A stretch of 64,000 nucleotides of DNA from an uncultured Lachnospiraceae bacterium (GTDB taxonomy: Bacteria > Bacillota > Clostridia > Lachnospirales > Lachnospiraceae). Positions 16,642 through 26,596 of this stretch are shown here, piece by piece; the stretch's first letter is position 1, and each line of letters begins with the position of its first letter. The stretch covers positions 1 through 64,000 of the forward strand of contig CATLGV010000001.1 in the NCBI GenBank assembly GCA_949948735.1, read 5' to 3'. Under the pieces are notes generated by a model that was not told the origin of the DNA, made no database searches, and was given only the letters and a program-made list of their open reading frames with translations. The position numbers and the translations under genes are program-made.

Positions 16642-17945
16642 GCTTCCCCTCCATGCTCTTCAAAACGTACGCGAATTGAATTCGCATGCGCGGTAAGACC
16701 TTCCTTCTCTGCAAAAAGCTCAATATCCTCATGTACCCGTTCAAGGGCCTCTCTCGAGTAAGAAATAATGCTTGATTTCTTGACATAATCGTCCACATTC
16801 AGGGGCGAAAAGAACTTCGCGGTGCCGTTTGTGGGGAGCACATGATTGGGTCCGGCAAAATAATCGCCGAGAGGCTCCGAGGAGTATTCTCCAAGGAAAA
16901 TCGCGCCCGCATTGCGGATTCTGGTCATGGTATCGAAGGGATTTCGGGTCAGGATCTCAAGGTGCTCCGAAGCGATTTCATTGGCAGCTTCTATTGCCGT
17001 CTCCATGTCGGGCGCAACGAGGATGTATCCGTAATGATCCAGTGACTTTTGAATAATCTCCCCCCGTTCAAGCACCTGGACAAAATGATCGACTTCTTCG
17101 GAAACCTTATCCGCCAGATCTCTGCTTGTGGTAATCAGAATCGCCGAGGCAAGCTCGTCATGCTCCGCCTGTGAAAGCAAATCCGCCGCTACATATCTGG
17201 GCGTTGCGCTTTCATCCGCAAGCACCAGAATTTCTGACGGACCGGCAATCGAGTCAATGCTCACATGTCCGTAAACAGCCCGCTTCGCCAACGCCACAAA
17301 AATGTTTCCGGGGCCGACAATCTTGTCGACCTTTGGAATCAGCTCCGTACCGTATGCCATTGCGGCAACGGCCTGCGCTCCGCCGGTTTTGAATATTGCG
17401 TCAACACCCGCGATGTCTGCGGCAACCAGAGTCGCCGGATATACCCTCCCGTCCGGTCCCGCCGGCGTCGTCATTATGATATTCAGAACGCCCGCAACCT
17501 TTGCGGGTATGACATTCATAAGCGTTGTTGAAGGATAAGCCGCCTTTCCGCCGGGCACGTAGACGCCAACCTTCTGCATCGGCGTAATTTTCTGGCCGAG
17601 AATGGTTCCGTCCTCCTTCGCGTCAAACCAGCTGTTGCGCTTTTGTTTTTCGTGATAAGCACGAATATTAGCGGCGGCGGTCTGCATCACCTGTACAAAA
17701 TGCGGATCCACCTCCTGATACGCCGCGTCAATCTCTTCTTTTGTCACTTGAAAGGTGTCTTTTGTAAGGCTGCACTTATCAAATTGCAGTGCATACTCAA
17801 AGATCGCCTCCTCCTTTCTCTGCTTTACATCTTCGATAATGCCGGCAACAATGGTTTCGTATTCACCGTAATCATTGGTGCTTCTCTTTAGCAGGTTTTC
17901 AAGCAGATTTTCTTTTGTTTCATTATTTAAAGTTACAATTCGCAT
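16638..17945 (-). CDS. hisD: Histidinol dehydrogenase HisD
   Basis: 435-aa zinc enzyme that oxidises L-histidinol to L-histidine in two NAD-dependent steps. Recognisable segments are PGGKAAYPSTTLMNVIPAKVAGV, DSIAGPSEILVLAD, LLSQAEHDELA with zinc ligands, and SEHLEI and GPNHVLPTNGTAKF near the C-terminus. It overlaps the end of hisG by 13 bp and the start of hisB by 4 bp, so the unit is tightly coupled. Confidence 0.97.
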   Translation of the reverse strand: MRIVTLNNETKENLLENLLKRSTNDYGEYETIVAGIIEDVKQRKEEAIFEYALQFDKCSLTKDTFQVTKEEIDAAYQEVDPHFVQVMQTAAANIRAYHEKQKRNSWFDAKEDGTILGQKITPMQKVGVYVPGGKAAYPSTTLMNVIPAKVAGVLNIIMTTPAGPDGRVYPATLVAADIAGVDAIFKTGGAQAVAAMAYGTELIPKVDKIVGPGNIFVALAKRAVYGHVSIDSIAGPSEILVLADESATPRYVAADLLSQAEHDELASAILITTSRDLADKVSEEVDHFVQVLERGEIIQKSLDHYGYILVAPDMETAIEAANEIASEHLEILTRNPFDTMTRIRNAGAIFLGEYSSEPLGDYFAGPNHVLPTNGTAKFFSPLNVDDYVKKSSIISYSREALERVHEDIELFAEKEGLTAHANSIRVRFEEHGGEA

Positions 17946-18643
17946 TTTACCATATCCTTTCCCGATGTCAGACTGTCTGTGAAAGCTGTCTGCTTCGACT
18001 TCAGCTTTTGCAATAAATCCCGGATTCTGTCCGCTTCCATTTTAAGGCTCACCTGATTGACAATCATGCGTGCGGAAAGCGGGCAAATCTCTTCCAGAAC
18101 CTCCAGCCCGTTTTCGCGCAGTGTGGAACCTGTCTCTACAATATCGACGATCACATCGCTCAGACCGACAATCGGCCCCAGCTCTACGGAACCGTTCAGC
18201 TTGATAATATCGACCGTCTGATGCTTTTGATTGTAGAAATATTCCTTTGCGATTTTGGGATACTTGCTGGCAACGCGTATCATATTGTGATGCTGCAGGA
18301 GTTCCCTTGAAGATGCCGGGCCGCATACGCACATGCGGCATTTTCCAAAGCCGAGGTCCAATACCTCATAGACTCTCCGGTTTTCCTCCATGATGGTGTC
18401 TTTTCCTACAACACCGATATCGGCAGCACCGTACTCTACATATGTAGGGACATCAGGACCTTTTGCCAGAAAGAATTTGAGCTTTAGCGCTTCATTTACA
18501 AAAATAAGCTTTCTGGAGCTTTTATCCTTGATTTCCTCACAGGTAATGCCGACCCTTTCCAGTAACTCTAAGGTTTGTGTGGCAAGCCGTCCCTTACCAA
18601 GGGCGAAGGTAAGGTATCTCGCATCACGGGCGACGTTATTCAT
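17933..18643 (-). CDS. hisG: ATP phosphoribosyltransferase catalytic subunit HisG (short form)
   Basis: 236-aa HisG of the short type, lacking the C-terminal regulatory domain; it needs HisZ, encoded just upstream. It makes phosphoribosyl-ATP from ATP and PRPP, the first step of histidine synthesis. The start LTFALGKGRL and the PRPP-binding loop DVIVDIVETGSTLRENGL are clear. GGAGGT lies upstream of the ATG. Confidence 0.97.
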   Translation of the reverse strand: MNNVARDARYLTFALGKGRLATQTLELLERVGITCEEIKDKSSRKLIFVNEALKLKFFLAKGPDVPTYVEYGAADIGVVGKDTIMEENRRVYEVLDLGFGKCRMCVCGPASSRELLQHHNMIRVASKYPKIAKEYFYNQKHQTVDIIKLNGSVELGPIVGLSDVIVDIVETGSTLRENGLEVLEEICPLSARMIVNQVSLKMEADRIRDLLQKLKSKQTAFTDSLTSGKDMVKCEL

Positions 18644-18668
18644 AGCTTTTCTTTACCTCCATTATCTT

Positions 18669-19850
18669 TTATATAAAAAGAACCTTTGAGAAATGATTTG
18701 CCTTTGCAAATGCCCGATAGGCATCCTCGTCCTTTTCTTTTTTCATCATAACAGTATGACAGCCATCCTTGCGATAATTCGCTGCTTCCTGAATCGCGCG
18801 TGCCGTATCGCACGCATACACCAGAAGCAGATTCCTGTTTTCCGGTTCGGGACAGATTTTCTGCCTTGTGAGTGCCGAAAACAGATCATCAATAATGACG
18901 ACGAAGCCTGTAGCCGGAGCCGGCTTTCCGAACTTTCCCAGAAGATTGTCGTAACGGCCGCCCTTGGCGATGGCGCTTCCTGCCTGATATGTGTATGCAC
19001 TGAAAATAACGCCGGTATAGTAATTATACTTGCTAACCATCGCTAAATCAAAGGAAATATATGGCTCCGCACCATAGAGCTTTAACAGGGCATACACCTG
19101 CTTTAAACGCTCTATCGCTTTTTGGGAGCGTTCGTTGTCCGCGATGGACATCGCCGTATCCAGAATATCACGGGAGCCGAAAAGACCGCTTACACGGAGC
19201 AGCGCCGCAACGCTGTCCGCAGGGTAGCCTCTGCCCTCGAGCAGCTCCTGCGCGCCGAAATCATTCCTGTTGGAGATAAACTCGCGCAGTGCAAGCTCCG
19301 TCTCTTCGTCAAGGCCGGCCTGTGCGCACAGGCCTTTAAAAAAGTCGATTTGTCCGACAGAGACCTGAAAATCCTTCAGGCCGGCGTTTCGCAGCGCGTC
19401 TACCAGCATTGCGATCATTTCCGCGTCCGCCTCCGGCGATGCGTCTCCAATCAGCTCCGCGCCCATCTGGGTCGTCTCCTTTAGCTTGCCCTGCAGATTA
19501 TCGGTGTTGATAAAGTTATTTCCCGCATAGCAGAAGCGCAGCGGAATCGCGGTATCCGTAAAGTATTTCGCCGCGCAGCGCGCGATGGAGGGCGTAAAGT
19601 CGGGCCGCAGGACCAGGGTGTTGCCTTCTTTATCAAAGAACTTGTACAGCTCCTTGGAGGGCGTCGTCCCGATTTCCCTGCTGAAGACGTCGAAAAACTC
19701 AAAGGTCGGCGTCTGAATATCCTGATATCCATAGCAGTGCAGCTTATCCCCGAAAAGCTTCTGGATATTCTGCCTGTTCGCGTATTCCGCTCCATATATA
19801 TCCCGCACCCCCTCCGGGGTATGTACCAATCGTTTACCGGTAAAGTCCAT
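18669..19850 (-). CDS. hisZ: ATP phosphoribosyltransferase regulatory subunit HisZ
   Basis: 393-aa HisRS-like protein without tRNA-charging function that forms the hetero-octameric ATP-PRT with short HisG and carries histidine feedback. The class II synthetase-like core shows TPEGVRDIYG, LVLRPDFTPSIARCAAKYF and KGGRYDNLLGKFG. The C-terminal anticodon-binding domain of true HisRS is replaced by a short alpha/beta tail. First gene of the unit, behind a consensus promoter. Confidence 0.93.
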   Translation of the reverse strand: MDFTGKRLVHTPEGVRDIYGAEYANRQNIQKLFGDKLHCYGYQDIQTPTFEFFDVFSREIGTTPSKELYKFFDKEGNTLVLRPDFTPSIARCAAKYFTDTAIPLRFCYAGNNFINTDNLQGKLKETTQMGAELIGDASPEADAEMIAMLVDALRNAGLKDFQVSVGQIDFFKGLCAQAGLDEETELALREFISNRNDFGAQELLEGRGYPADSVAALLRVSGLFGSRDILDTAMSIADNERSQKAIERLKQVYALLKLYGAEPYISFDLAMVSKYNYYTGVIFSAYTYQAGSAIAKGGRYDNLLGKFGKPAPATGFVVIIDDLFSALTRQKICPEPENRNLLLVYACDTARAIQEAANYRKDGCHTVMMKKEKDEDAYRAFAKANHFSKVLFI

Positions 19851-19922
19851 GATATAGTCTCCTTTTACTTTAACGCTTTAACGTGATAATTCGATGCAAT
19901 GGTAGAGAAGTGCATTAATCGA

Positions 19923-19951
19923 AGTATACACTTTTTTCCAATCCGTGTCAA
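19923..19951 (-). promoter_or_regulatory. his operon promoter
   Basis: Minus strand: TTGACA (19951-19946), 17-bp spacer, TATACT (19928-19923). The -35 box overlaps the recU stop region. The leader is about 70 nt, too short for a T-box, and I see no histidine-rich leader peptide. Confidence 0.85.
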
Positions 19952-20499
19952 CCTTTATTGCGTTCAAAATCCCGATCGTTTAAGTCGATTTGTATCATAT
20001 CCAGATACGGCACCATCTGTCCGCCTCTTGACTTCAAAAAATACGAATCGCTTAGCTCCTCAAACCGAAAGCTTTTGCGGCCGCCCTGCTCCATTCGGCG
20101 CCAGAAAACCTCCAGCTCACGCAGTCTCAGATAATACATAATATCTCTTGAGGTGTAATAAACCAGAAAAAAAGCAATCCCTTCCTGACGTTCAAAATCC
20201 CGCATGAACTGTACCTGATGCGGATGTATGTTTTGCAGCGCGAAGGTGTCCACCGCACATTCCTTTGCGTCAAAGCATACGGGAATCCCCTGTACGGCGC
20301 CGATATAATCCACGGTGCTCTTCTGTTCAAAATAGGCCAGCGTAATATGATGGGTCTCCTTATCGATCGTAATCGGCGTGATGGGGGTCGGCACCTTCTG
20401 AATCAGGGCCAGTCCGTTTTCACGGTATTTTTCGTTGGAGAGATTGATCATTTCCTCCAGAAGCGAGCCTCGCAGCCCTCTTGAATTCCATGTAGGCAT
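19948..20499 (-). CDS. recU: Holliday junction resolvase RecU
   Basis: 183-aa Gram-positive Holliday junction endonuclease. Recognisable family segments: NSRGLRGSLLEEMINLSN at the N-terminus, the catalytic KSTVDYIG with FDAKE, FFLVYYTSRDIMYYL and PYLDMIQIDLNDRDF. RecU cuts four-way junctions in recombination and modulates RecA. It usually adjoins a penicillin-binding protein gene; here it follows the RluA-type synthase by 5 bp instead. GGAGAGGAG precedes the ATG. Confidence 0.9.
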   Translation of the reverse strand: MPTWNSRGLRGSLLEEMINLSNEKYRENGLALIQKVPTPITPITIDKETHHITLAYFEQKSTVDYIGAVQGIPVCFDAKECAVDTFALQNIHPHQVQFMRDFERQEGIAFFLVYYTSRDIMYYLRLRELEVFWRRMEQGGRKSFRFEELSDSYFLKSRGGQMVPYLDMIQIDLNDRDFERNKG

Positions 20500-20504
20500 A
20501 GCGC

Positions 20505-21521
20505 TTACTCCTCTCCCATTATTCTGCGGAAGATCTCCGGCGGTTCACAGCTCAGTATTATTGCGGAGGTATCCGCAAAGCGCGCTTCTTCCGTTGGCGG
20601 AAATATCAGCTTACAGGCATGCAGCAGCTGATGTCTGACGCCGGCGTCATAAAAATGCGGAGGAATCGCCACGCTGCCATACTTGGTATCGCCGATAACC
20701 GGATGGCCAAGCGCAGCCAGCTGTGCCCGGATTTGATGCGGCTTTCCGGTGTAGAGCCGTACCTCAAGCAGTGTGGCCCGGCCGTTGCTTTTGATTGTGG
20801 TGAATGCTGTGTCGATAAAGTCTGCCTTCTCCCGGACAGCCGCCGGAAGCTCCCGCAAATCGCCGCATATCCGTACCTTGTTGTGCGCGTGGTCTTTATG
20901 TAAGTATCCTGTTATGCGCCTGTTCAGTGAAACGGCGCCGTCAACCAGACAGTAATAGTATTTTTCAAGCAGCCGGTTCTTTATCAGCGCGCTCACATAC
21001 TGGCTGCCTGCAAGGGTCTTGCCGCAGACAACCATCCCCGAGGTGTTCCGGTCAAGGCGGTTGCATATCGACGGCCTGAAGGTCGCAAGCCCGCCGGGAG
21101 TGACCGCCCCCTGTGCCAGCAGGTAGCCGATGAGCCACTCGTTCAGACTCTTATCAGACGCCCCGGCCTTTTGAGACAGGATGCCGGAGGGCTTGTCCAC
21201 TATCAGGATGTCACGATTCTCAAAGATAATGGAAAGACTGCCAAACGCAGCGTAGGCCTGCTCATACGGTGTGGTATCCATATCCGCCTGTGCCGGCGCG
21301 CTGCCCGAAAATTTCGCATAGGTTTCTTCGGAAAGAAAGAGCCGTACGGTGTCGCCGACAGCAAGCGGCTCTCTCCCGTCGGATTTTTTGCCGTTCAGGG
21401 TAATGTTTTTCTTGCGCAGCATTTTATAGAGAAAGCTGTCGGGCGCGCTTTTCAGCAGCTTTTTTAAGTACTTGTCAAACCGCTGCCCTGCTTCGTTTTC
21501 ACCTATCTGAAAAGAAATCAT
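20505..21521 (-). CDS. RluA family pseudouridine synthase
   Basis: 338-aa S4-plus-RluA protein that isomerises uridines in 23S rRNA. The S4 RNA-binding domain occupies residues 1-75 (GQRFDKYLKKLLK), and the catalytic motif is ICNRLDRNTSGMVVCGKT with Asp as nucleophile; KPHQIRAQLAALGHPVIGD completes the signature. An unusual linker (about 65-90) separates the domains. The exact target (RluC-like sites) cannot be assigned from sequence alone. Confidence 0.92.
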   Translation of the reverse strand: MISFQIGENEAGQRFDKYLKKLLKSAPDSFLYKMLRKKNITLNGKKSDGREPLAVGDTVRLFLSEETYAKFSGSAPAQADMDTTPYEQAYAAFGSLSIIFENRDILIVDKPSGILSQKAGASDKSLNEWLIGYLLAQGAVTPGGLATFRPSICNRLDRNTSGMVVCGKTLAGSQYVSALIKNRLLEKYYYCLVDGAVSLNRRITGYLHKDHAHNKVRICGDLRELPAAVREKADFIDTAFTTIKSNGRATLLEVRLYTGKPHQIRAQLAALGHPVIGDTKYGSVAIPPHFYDAGVRHQLLHACKLIFPPTEEARFADTSAIILSCEPPEIFRRIMGEE

Positions 21522-21534
21522 GTCCTTGTCCTCA

Positions 21535-22101
21535 TTAGAGAGAGATATCGCACATCAGCGCCGCAATATCCGCTTCTCTGGCGCCGCGCTCCATGTCCTG
21601 AAGCTGCGCCAGCCGTTCCTCAAATTTTTTCTGCTCTTTAAAGATTTTCACGGTGACATTTTTCAGGCTGTTCTGCATCAAAAGCTCCTTTATATGTGCC
21701 TCGCAGGCTGCGGTATCGCAGTCCTTAAACTCGGTATAGCCGATCAGGCAGCTGCCGCGTACGCAGAAGCAGTTAATGGGGAAATTGCGCTTATAAGAGG
21801 TCAGGTACAGACTGTACAAAACGGTCACTTCCCCGGCTTTCTGCGATATTTCCCGATATACGCTGTCGCTGAATTTGGGTATCCGAAGATACATGACAAC
21901 CGACACGAGGCTTTTACATGCCGGCAGGAGTCCGCAGACGGCAACTACCGTTAAAAGATTTTCTTTTGTTTTGGTTGAGAAGTATCCGAGCAAAAATACG
22001 GACATTGCAAGTATAAAATACAGAAGGGTCCGCGCAATCACCAGCCTGGTCTGACAGGCCGGATAGCCGAATGCTCCTTTTGTCTGCTTTTGCGTTTTCA
22101 T
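21535..22101 (-). CDS. Hypothetical two-helix membrane protein
   Basis: 188-aa protein I do not recognise. Two hydrophobic helices (about residues 22-43 and 49-72) form an N-terminal hairpin, followed by a soluble cytoplasmic domain with strands VLYSLYLTSYKRNFPINCFCVRGSCLIGY and a charged helical end (KIFKEQKKFEERLAQLQDMERGAREAD). AAAGGAG lies upstream of the ATG. It directly precedes the RluA-type gene by 13 bp, so co-transcription with rRNA modification and recU is likely; no function is implied. Confidence 0.75.
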   Translation of the reverse strand: MKTQKQTKGAFGYPACQTRLVIARTLLYFILAMSVFLLGYFSTKTKENLLTVVAVCGLLPACKSLVSVVMYLRIPKFSDSVYREISQKAGEVTVLYSLYLTSYKRNFPINCFCVRGSCLIGYTEFKDCDTAACEAHIKELLMQNSLKNVTVKIFKEQKKFEERLAQLQDMERGAREADIAALMCDISL

Positions 22102-22157
22102 AGAATTCAGATGCTCCTTTGTCAGGCACCGCTGTGCGATGCGGTTGTTTGCGGGGA

Positions 22158-22922
22158 TTATCGCGTAAAACAGCCAAGAAGCGCCAGGAGCGCTTTGTGC
22201 GGCACAAGCTTGGCCAGAACATGAAACGCACGGATAAAGCCACCGTATATGGATATTTCTTTTTTATGGTAGGAATCCGCAAGCGCCTGAGCGGCAACCT
22301 TGTCGGCATGCACCATCGTAAGCTTCTTGATCGCAAGGATTTTTCCGTCTTTTTCCGCAATATCAAAAAACGGGGTGTCTACCGGTCCGGGACAGACGGA
22401 CGTTACATAAATCCTTTGGGGACGAAGTTCCCGGTTTAAGGCCCTCGAGAAGCTGTGGACATAGGCCTTGGTCGCGGCATAAACCGCAAATTCCGGCTGC
22501 GGCATAAACGCCGCGCTTGACGCCATCTGGATAATACGGCTGTTTTTGCGCATATATGGGATGCACATATAAGTCATCTGCGTCAGCGCCCTGCAGTTGA
22601 CCTCGATCATGCCAAGCTGCTCTTTTTCCCGTAGGCCGGAGAACTTACCCATAACGCCGTAGCCCGCACAGTTTATAAGCATCCGTATGACCGGCTTTTC
22701 CTCCGCAAGCAGGCGGCGGAGCCGTTCAAGCTGCGCTTCATTTGTGACATCCATGTCAAGAATTCTTGTCGTATGCTCCATATGCTGTGCGACCTCCAGC
22801 ATGGCTTCCTTGCGCCGCGCAATCATCCATATTTCATCTACACTGTCAAAAATATCGTCCGTCTGCAGCGCAAATTCGACGCCTATTCCCGAGGATGCGC
22901 CTGTAATAAGAATAATGTTCAT
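22158..22922 (-). CDS. SDR family oxidoreductase
   Basis: 254-aa short-chain dehydrogenase. Rossmann motif TGASSGIG at the N-terminus, NCAGYG after strand 4, the catalytic Ser in MASSAAF and YAATK with Tyr and Lys. The C-terminal extension resembles the DltE/YqjQ-like subgroup, often annotated as acylglycerone or ketoreductases. Substrate unknown. ATG 22922 is chosen because GGAGG lies 8 bp upstream; it is 4 bp after the stop of the YgiQ gene, so the two are co-transcribed. Confidence 0.92.
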   Translation of the reverse strand: MNIILITGASSGIGVEFALQTDDIFDSVDEIWMIARRKEAMLEVAQHMEHTTRILDMDVTNEAQLERLRRLLAEEKPVIRMLINCAGYGVMGKFSGLREKEQLGMIEVNCRALTQMTYMCIPYMRKNSRIIQMASSAAFMPQPEFAVYAATKAYVHSFSRALNRELRPQRIYVTSVCPGPVDTPFFDIAEKDGKILAIKKLTMVHADKVAAQALADSYHKKEISIYGGFIRAFHVLAKLVPHKALLALLGCFTR

Positions 22923-22926
22923 TGTA

Positions 22927-24804
22927 TCAACCTCCATTTTTTTTAGTATGGGACGTCCTTTGCTTATTATTCCTCTTTCTGGAAGAACCGGAGGAAGAAT
23001 TTTTCCGCGGCTTTATCAGGCATTTACGGCTAAAGCCGATCAAATCCTCTCGTCCCGCGGCTTTCAGGGCCTCCAGAACCAGATTGTAGTTCCTGGGATT
23101 GCGGTATTGTATCAATGCCCGCTGCATTGCCTTTTCGTGCGGATTTTTGCATACATAAACCGGCTTCATGGTCTGCGGGTCAATCCCGGTATAATACATC
23201 ACGGTAGACATTGTGGAAGGCGTCGGATAAAAATCCTGCACCTGCTCCGGATTATATCCGGTATCCCGCAGATATTCCGCCAGCCGAACCGCATCCTTTA
23301 AAGTGGAACCGGGATGCGAAGACATAAGGTATGGCACGAGGAACTGGTTTTTCCCCAGCTTTTGATTGAGCCGCCGGTATTTATCGGTAAAAGCCTCATA
23401 CACGGCATTTGCGGGCTTTCCCATCTTTGCCAGGACGGAATCGCATATATGCTCCGGCGCAACCTTCAGCTGGCCGCTGATATGGTGCGCTACAAGCTCC
23501 CGAAAAAAGGTGTCGTCCTTGTCCAGAAGCAAGTAGTCAAAACGGATTCCGGACCGTATAAAGACCTTTTTTACACCCGGAAGGGCACGCAGCTTTCGAA
23601 GGAGCGCCAGATAATCGGAGTGATCTGCTTCCAGATTGGGACACGGCTTGGGGCACAGGCACTGCCGATGCTTACAGACGCCGTTCTTTAGCTGCTTTTG
23701 GCAGGCGGGCCGGCGGAAATTCGCGGTAGGGCCGCCCACATCATGGATGTATCCCTTAAAATCCTTGTCCCGTATAATCTCTTTGGCTTCTGAAAGGATG
23801 GATTCATGGCTCCGAGCCTGTATGATACGCCCCTGGTGAAAGGTCAGCGCGCAAAAATTGCATCCGCCGAAGCAGCCGCGGTTGCTTATGAGGGAAAACT
23901 TAATTTCCGAAATCGCCGGAACGCCGCCTGCTTTTTCGTAAGAGGGATGATACGTCCTTGTATACGGAAGCGCATAGACATCATCCATCTCCTGCATGGA
24001 AAGCGGCGGCTGGGGAACATTTTGTACCACGTATACGCCGTTGGGATACGGCTCGATCAGCGTCCTCCCGTTGAAAGGGTCCGTATTGTCATGCTGTATC
24101 TTAAAGCTCTTTGCGTAGCGTTTTTTGTCTGCGGTCATCTCGTCATAGGACGGCAGAAGCTCGTAATCATAGATTCCCGAAATATCTTTGGTCTTATAGA
24201 CCGTTCCGGGGATGAAGGACAGATCTTTGACGGAAAGACCGCTGTTTAAAGCGTCCGCTATCGCCACGATAGACTTCTCTCCCATACCGTAGGACAGAAT
24301 ATCCGCCTGACTGTCCAATAGAATAGAGCGCTTAAAGGAATCCGACCAGTAATCATAATGTGCCATACGGCGCAGGCTGGCCTCAATGCCGCCAATGATA
24401 ATGGGAATATCCCGATAGGTTCTCCGAATCAGATTGCCGTATACAACGGTCGCATGGTCAGGCCGTTTATAGGGCCTGCCTCCCGGCGTATAGGCATCCG
24501 TTTCGCGGTGCTTTTTGGATACATAATAGTGATTGACCATGGAATCCATGTTGCCCGAGGATACCAGAAAGCCAAGGCGCGGCCTGCCAAGAACGGATAT
24601 GCTGCTATCCTCCTTCCAGTCCGGCTGTGCGATAACGCCGACGCTGTAGCCATTTGCCTGCAATACCCGCGTAATAATGGCGGCGCCAAACGATGGGTGA
24701 TCCACATAGGCATCCCCCGTAACATATACAAAATCGAGCTGCTCGAGTCCAAGCTCTTTTACCTCTTCCATCGTGACCGGAAGAAATCCATCCGCTAATG
24801 ACAC
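22927..24804 (-). CDS. YgiQ family radical SAM protein
   Basis: 625-aa radical SAM protein of the UPF0313/YgiQ family. The iron-sulfur site is [19 protein letters not shown]; conserved blocks FDFVYVTGD-like [20 protein letters not shown] at the N-terminus and [17 protein letters not shown] near the C-terminus are typical. A second cysteine cluster ([12 protein letters not shown]) lies in the middle. The last 25 residues are basic and low-complexity. Its reaction is unknown. The start is GTG with AAGGAGG upstream. Confidence 0.93.
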   Translation of the reverse strand: MSLADGFLPVTMEEVKELGLEQLDFVYVTGDAYVDHPSFGAAIITRVLQANGYSVGVIAQPDWKEDSSISVLGRPRLGFLVSSGNMDSMVNHYYVSKKHRETDAYTPGGRPYKRPDHATVVYGNLIRRTYRDIPIIIGGIEASLRRMAHYDYWSDSFKRSILLDSQADILSYGMGEKSIVAIADALNSGLSVKDLSFIPGTVYKTKDISGIYDYELLPSYDEMTADKKRYAKSFKIQHDNTDPFNGRTLIEPYPNGVYVVQNVPQPPLSMQEMDDVYALPYTRTYHPSYEKAGGVPAISEIKFSLISNRGCFGGCNFCALTFHQGRIIQARSHESILSEAKEIIRDKDFKGYIHDVGGPTANFRRPACQKQLKNGVCKHRQCLCPKPCPNLEADHSDYLALLRKLRALPGVKKVFIRSGIRFDYLLLDKDDTFFRELVAHHISGQLKVAPEHICDSVLAKMGKPANAVYEAFTDKYRRLNQKLGKNQFLVPYLMSSHPGSTLKDAVRLAEYLRDTGYNPEQVQDFYPTPSTMSTVMYYTGIDPQTMKPVYVCKNPHEKAMQRALIQYRNPRNYNLVLEALKAAGREDLIGFSRKCLIKPRKNSSSGSSRKRNNKQRTSHTKKNGG

Positions 24805-24819
24805 TTCGCATCCTCCTTA

Positions 24820-25530
24820 TCAAGTATCTGTAAGCATTGCCTCTTCCTGTGCGGTAAGCGCCCGATACTGCCCCCTGGCAAGAGACTCATCCAACGAAAG
24901 CGGCCCCATCGTAAGACGCTTTAAATAAGTCACCGTACCGCCGATTGCCGCAATCATCCGTTTAATCTGGTGGTACCGTCCTTCCGTAATGCTGATTTCT
25001 ATACAGTACTGCCCCTGTGTCCGGGAAATCAGACGAACCTCTGCAGGCCGCGTGGGCGTATCGTCACCGATATCGACGCCGTGCGCAAGCCGTTCCAAAT
25101 CGGCCGGGGAAACCGCACCGCTGCACTCTGCGTAGTAGGTCTTTCGGACATGCTTTTTAGGCGCGAGTAAACAGTGTGCCAGTTCTCCGTTATTGGTGAG
25201 CAGCAAAAGCCCTTCCGTATCCTTATCCAGCCGCCCGACAGGGAACAAATCCCTTCTCAGCGCGGCAGGCAGTAAATCCAAAACGGTTTTGTCGTGTCTG
25301 TCTCTGGATGCAGTCACGACGCCTGCGGGCTTGTGCAGCATATAATATCGGTATTTGCGGTAAGTCAGTGTCTCACCCGCGTATACCACGGTATCTTTGC
25401 CCTCGTCAACCTGATATTCCGGCTGTGTTACGGGCCTTCCGTTGACGGTTACACGTCCTTTTCTGATATACGTCCTGAGCTGGCTGCGTGTTCCAAGCTG
25501 CAAATCGGCAAGATACTTGTCCAGTCGCAT
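24820..25530 (-). CDS. RsuA/RluB family pseudouridine synthase
   Basis: 236-aa S4-plus-RsuA enzyme that isomerises one uridine in rRNA. S4 domain MRLDKYLADLQLGTRSQLRTYIRKGRV at residues 1-60; catalytic segment FPVGRLDKDTEGLLLLTNNG with the nucleophile Asp; C-terminal TEGRYHQIKRMIAAIG is the family's RNA-binding motif. The frame is open further upstream, but ATG 25530 gives the canonical start. It precedes the YgiQ gene by 15 bp. Confidence 0.93.
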   Translation of the reverse strand: MRLDKYLADLQLGTRSQLRTYIRKGRVTVNGRPVTQPEYQVDEGKDTVVYAGETLTYRKYRYYMLHKPAGVVTASRDRHDKTVLDLLPAALRRDLFPVGRLDKDTEGLLLLTNNGELAHCLLAPKKHVRKTYYAECSGAVSPADLERLAHGVDIGDDTPTRPAEVRLISRTQGQYCIEISITEGRYHQIKRMIAAIGGTVTYLKRLTMGPLSLDESLARGQYRALTAQEEAMLTDT

Positions 25531-25637
25531 ATGATTCCCTATTCCTTCCGTGGATGATATTGCGGCATAAAGCGCCTGCGCGCGCATAAATAACAGGAGC
25601 AGGCAATAAGTTATATATAAAGCATGTATGCAGGCAG

Positions 25638-26576
25638 GTGTTGGCATTGCGCTTGAAAACCATAGCATATCTGATACTGATTATTATCGTTCTGAGCAAT
25701 CCCGCATCCACGTTCCAATATGCCTATCAGGGGCTCTATCAGTGGGCGGTTCGGATGGTGCCTACCTTATTTCCGTTTATGATGCTCAGCTCAATTATGA
25801 TATACAGCGGCGCGGACATTGAGTTGGGAAAGCTGTTAAATATTGTCCTTAAGCGCATCTATCGCTACAGCCGTTACGGACTGTACGCAATCTTCATGGG
25901 TTTTCTGTGCGGCTTTCCGATGGGGGCAAAAGTAATCGGCGAGCTGTATGAGAATAAAAAAATAAACCGTTCAGAAGCGCTGTCGCTGCTTGGCTTCTGC
26001 AACAATATAGGCCCCGCTTATTTTCTGGGAATCATCCTGCCGATGCTCAAAGCCTGCGGCTATCACAGCTGCGGCTGGTTCCTTTTTGGCATGTATGGGA
26101 TCCCTGCTGTCTACGGCATTGTGTTAAGTCATATCCGTACACCGGAAGTGTCCGGCTGCCGGCTGACAGCGGCGCCAACAGCCGGCGCCGCAAAATCCAT
26201 GCCCTCTCTTTTAAAAAGAGCCTGTCTGGAAAACACGCAGTCGCTGATTCTGCTGGGCGGATATATTACCTTCACCAATTCATTTCGGATTTTGCTGGAT
26301 TTTGTTCCGATTTCATCCGATATAAGCGCCGTAGCCTCCAGCTTTATCGAAATCATAGGAGGTATTCAGGCCATCTATACGACAGCGCTTGGAAGCCCGG
26401 TAAAGGTATTCTGGATGATGACGGCGCTGTGCTTTGGCGGCGTCTCCTGTTTCCTGCAGACGAGCTGCTTCTTGGAAAAATCAGGACTGCCGCTGCTGCA
26501 TTACTTCAAGCATAAGCTGCTGATAACGCTGATTTCCGCGATTTATTACGGCGTGCTTCTTTTCTTTGTGCTATGA
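25638..26576 (+). CDS. ylbJ: YlbJ/SpoVV-like sporulation membrane protein
   Basis: About 312-aa polytopic membrane protein with Gate (nucleoside-recognition) domains, like YlbJ/SpoVV, which moves dipicolinic acid out of the mother cell during sporulation. At least seven hydrophobic segments; family features include GLYQWAVRMVPTLFPFMMLS and GFLCGFPMGAKVIGELYENK. The start is uncertain: GTG 25638 is the furthest, while TTG 25653 (MKTIAYLILIII) gives a more typical N-terminus. It is the only plus-strand gene in its neighbourhood. Confidence 0.82.
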   Translation: MLALRLKTIAYLILIIIVLSNPASTFQYAYQGLYQWAVRMVPTLFPFMMLSSIMIYSGADIELGKLLNIVLKRIYRYSRYGLYAIFMGFLCGFPMGAKVIGELYENKKINRSEALSLLGFCNNIGPAYFLGIILPMLKACGYHSCGWFLFGMYGIPAVYGIVLSHIRTPEVSGCRLTAAPTAGAAKSMPSLLKRACLENTQSLILLGGYITFTNSFRILLDFVPISSDISAVASSFIEIIGGIQAIYTTALGSPVKVFWMMTALCFGGVSCFLQTSCFLEKSGLPLLHYFKHKLLITLISAIYYGVLLFFVL

Positions 26577-26596
26577 TGCCAATCGACATGATTGCT

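Noticed and set aside
19851-19922. T-box or histidine attenuator before hisZ
   Set aside because: The leader is about 70 nt, lacks the T-box sequence TGGNACCGCG and has no run of His codons.
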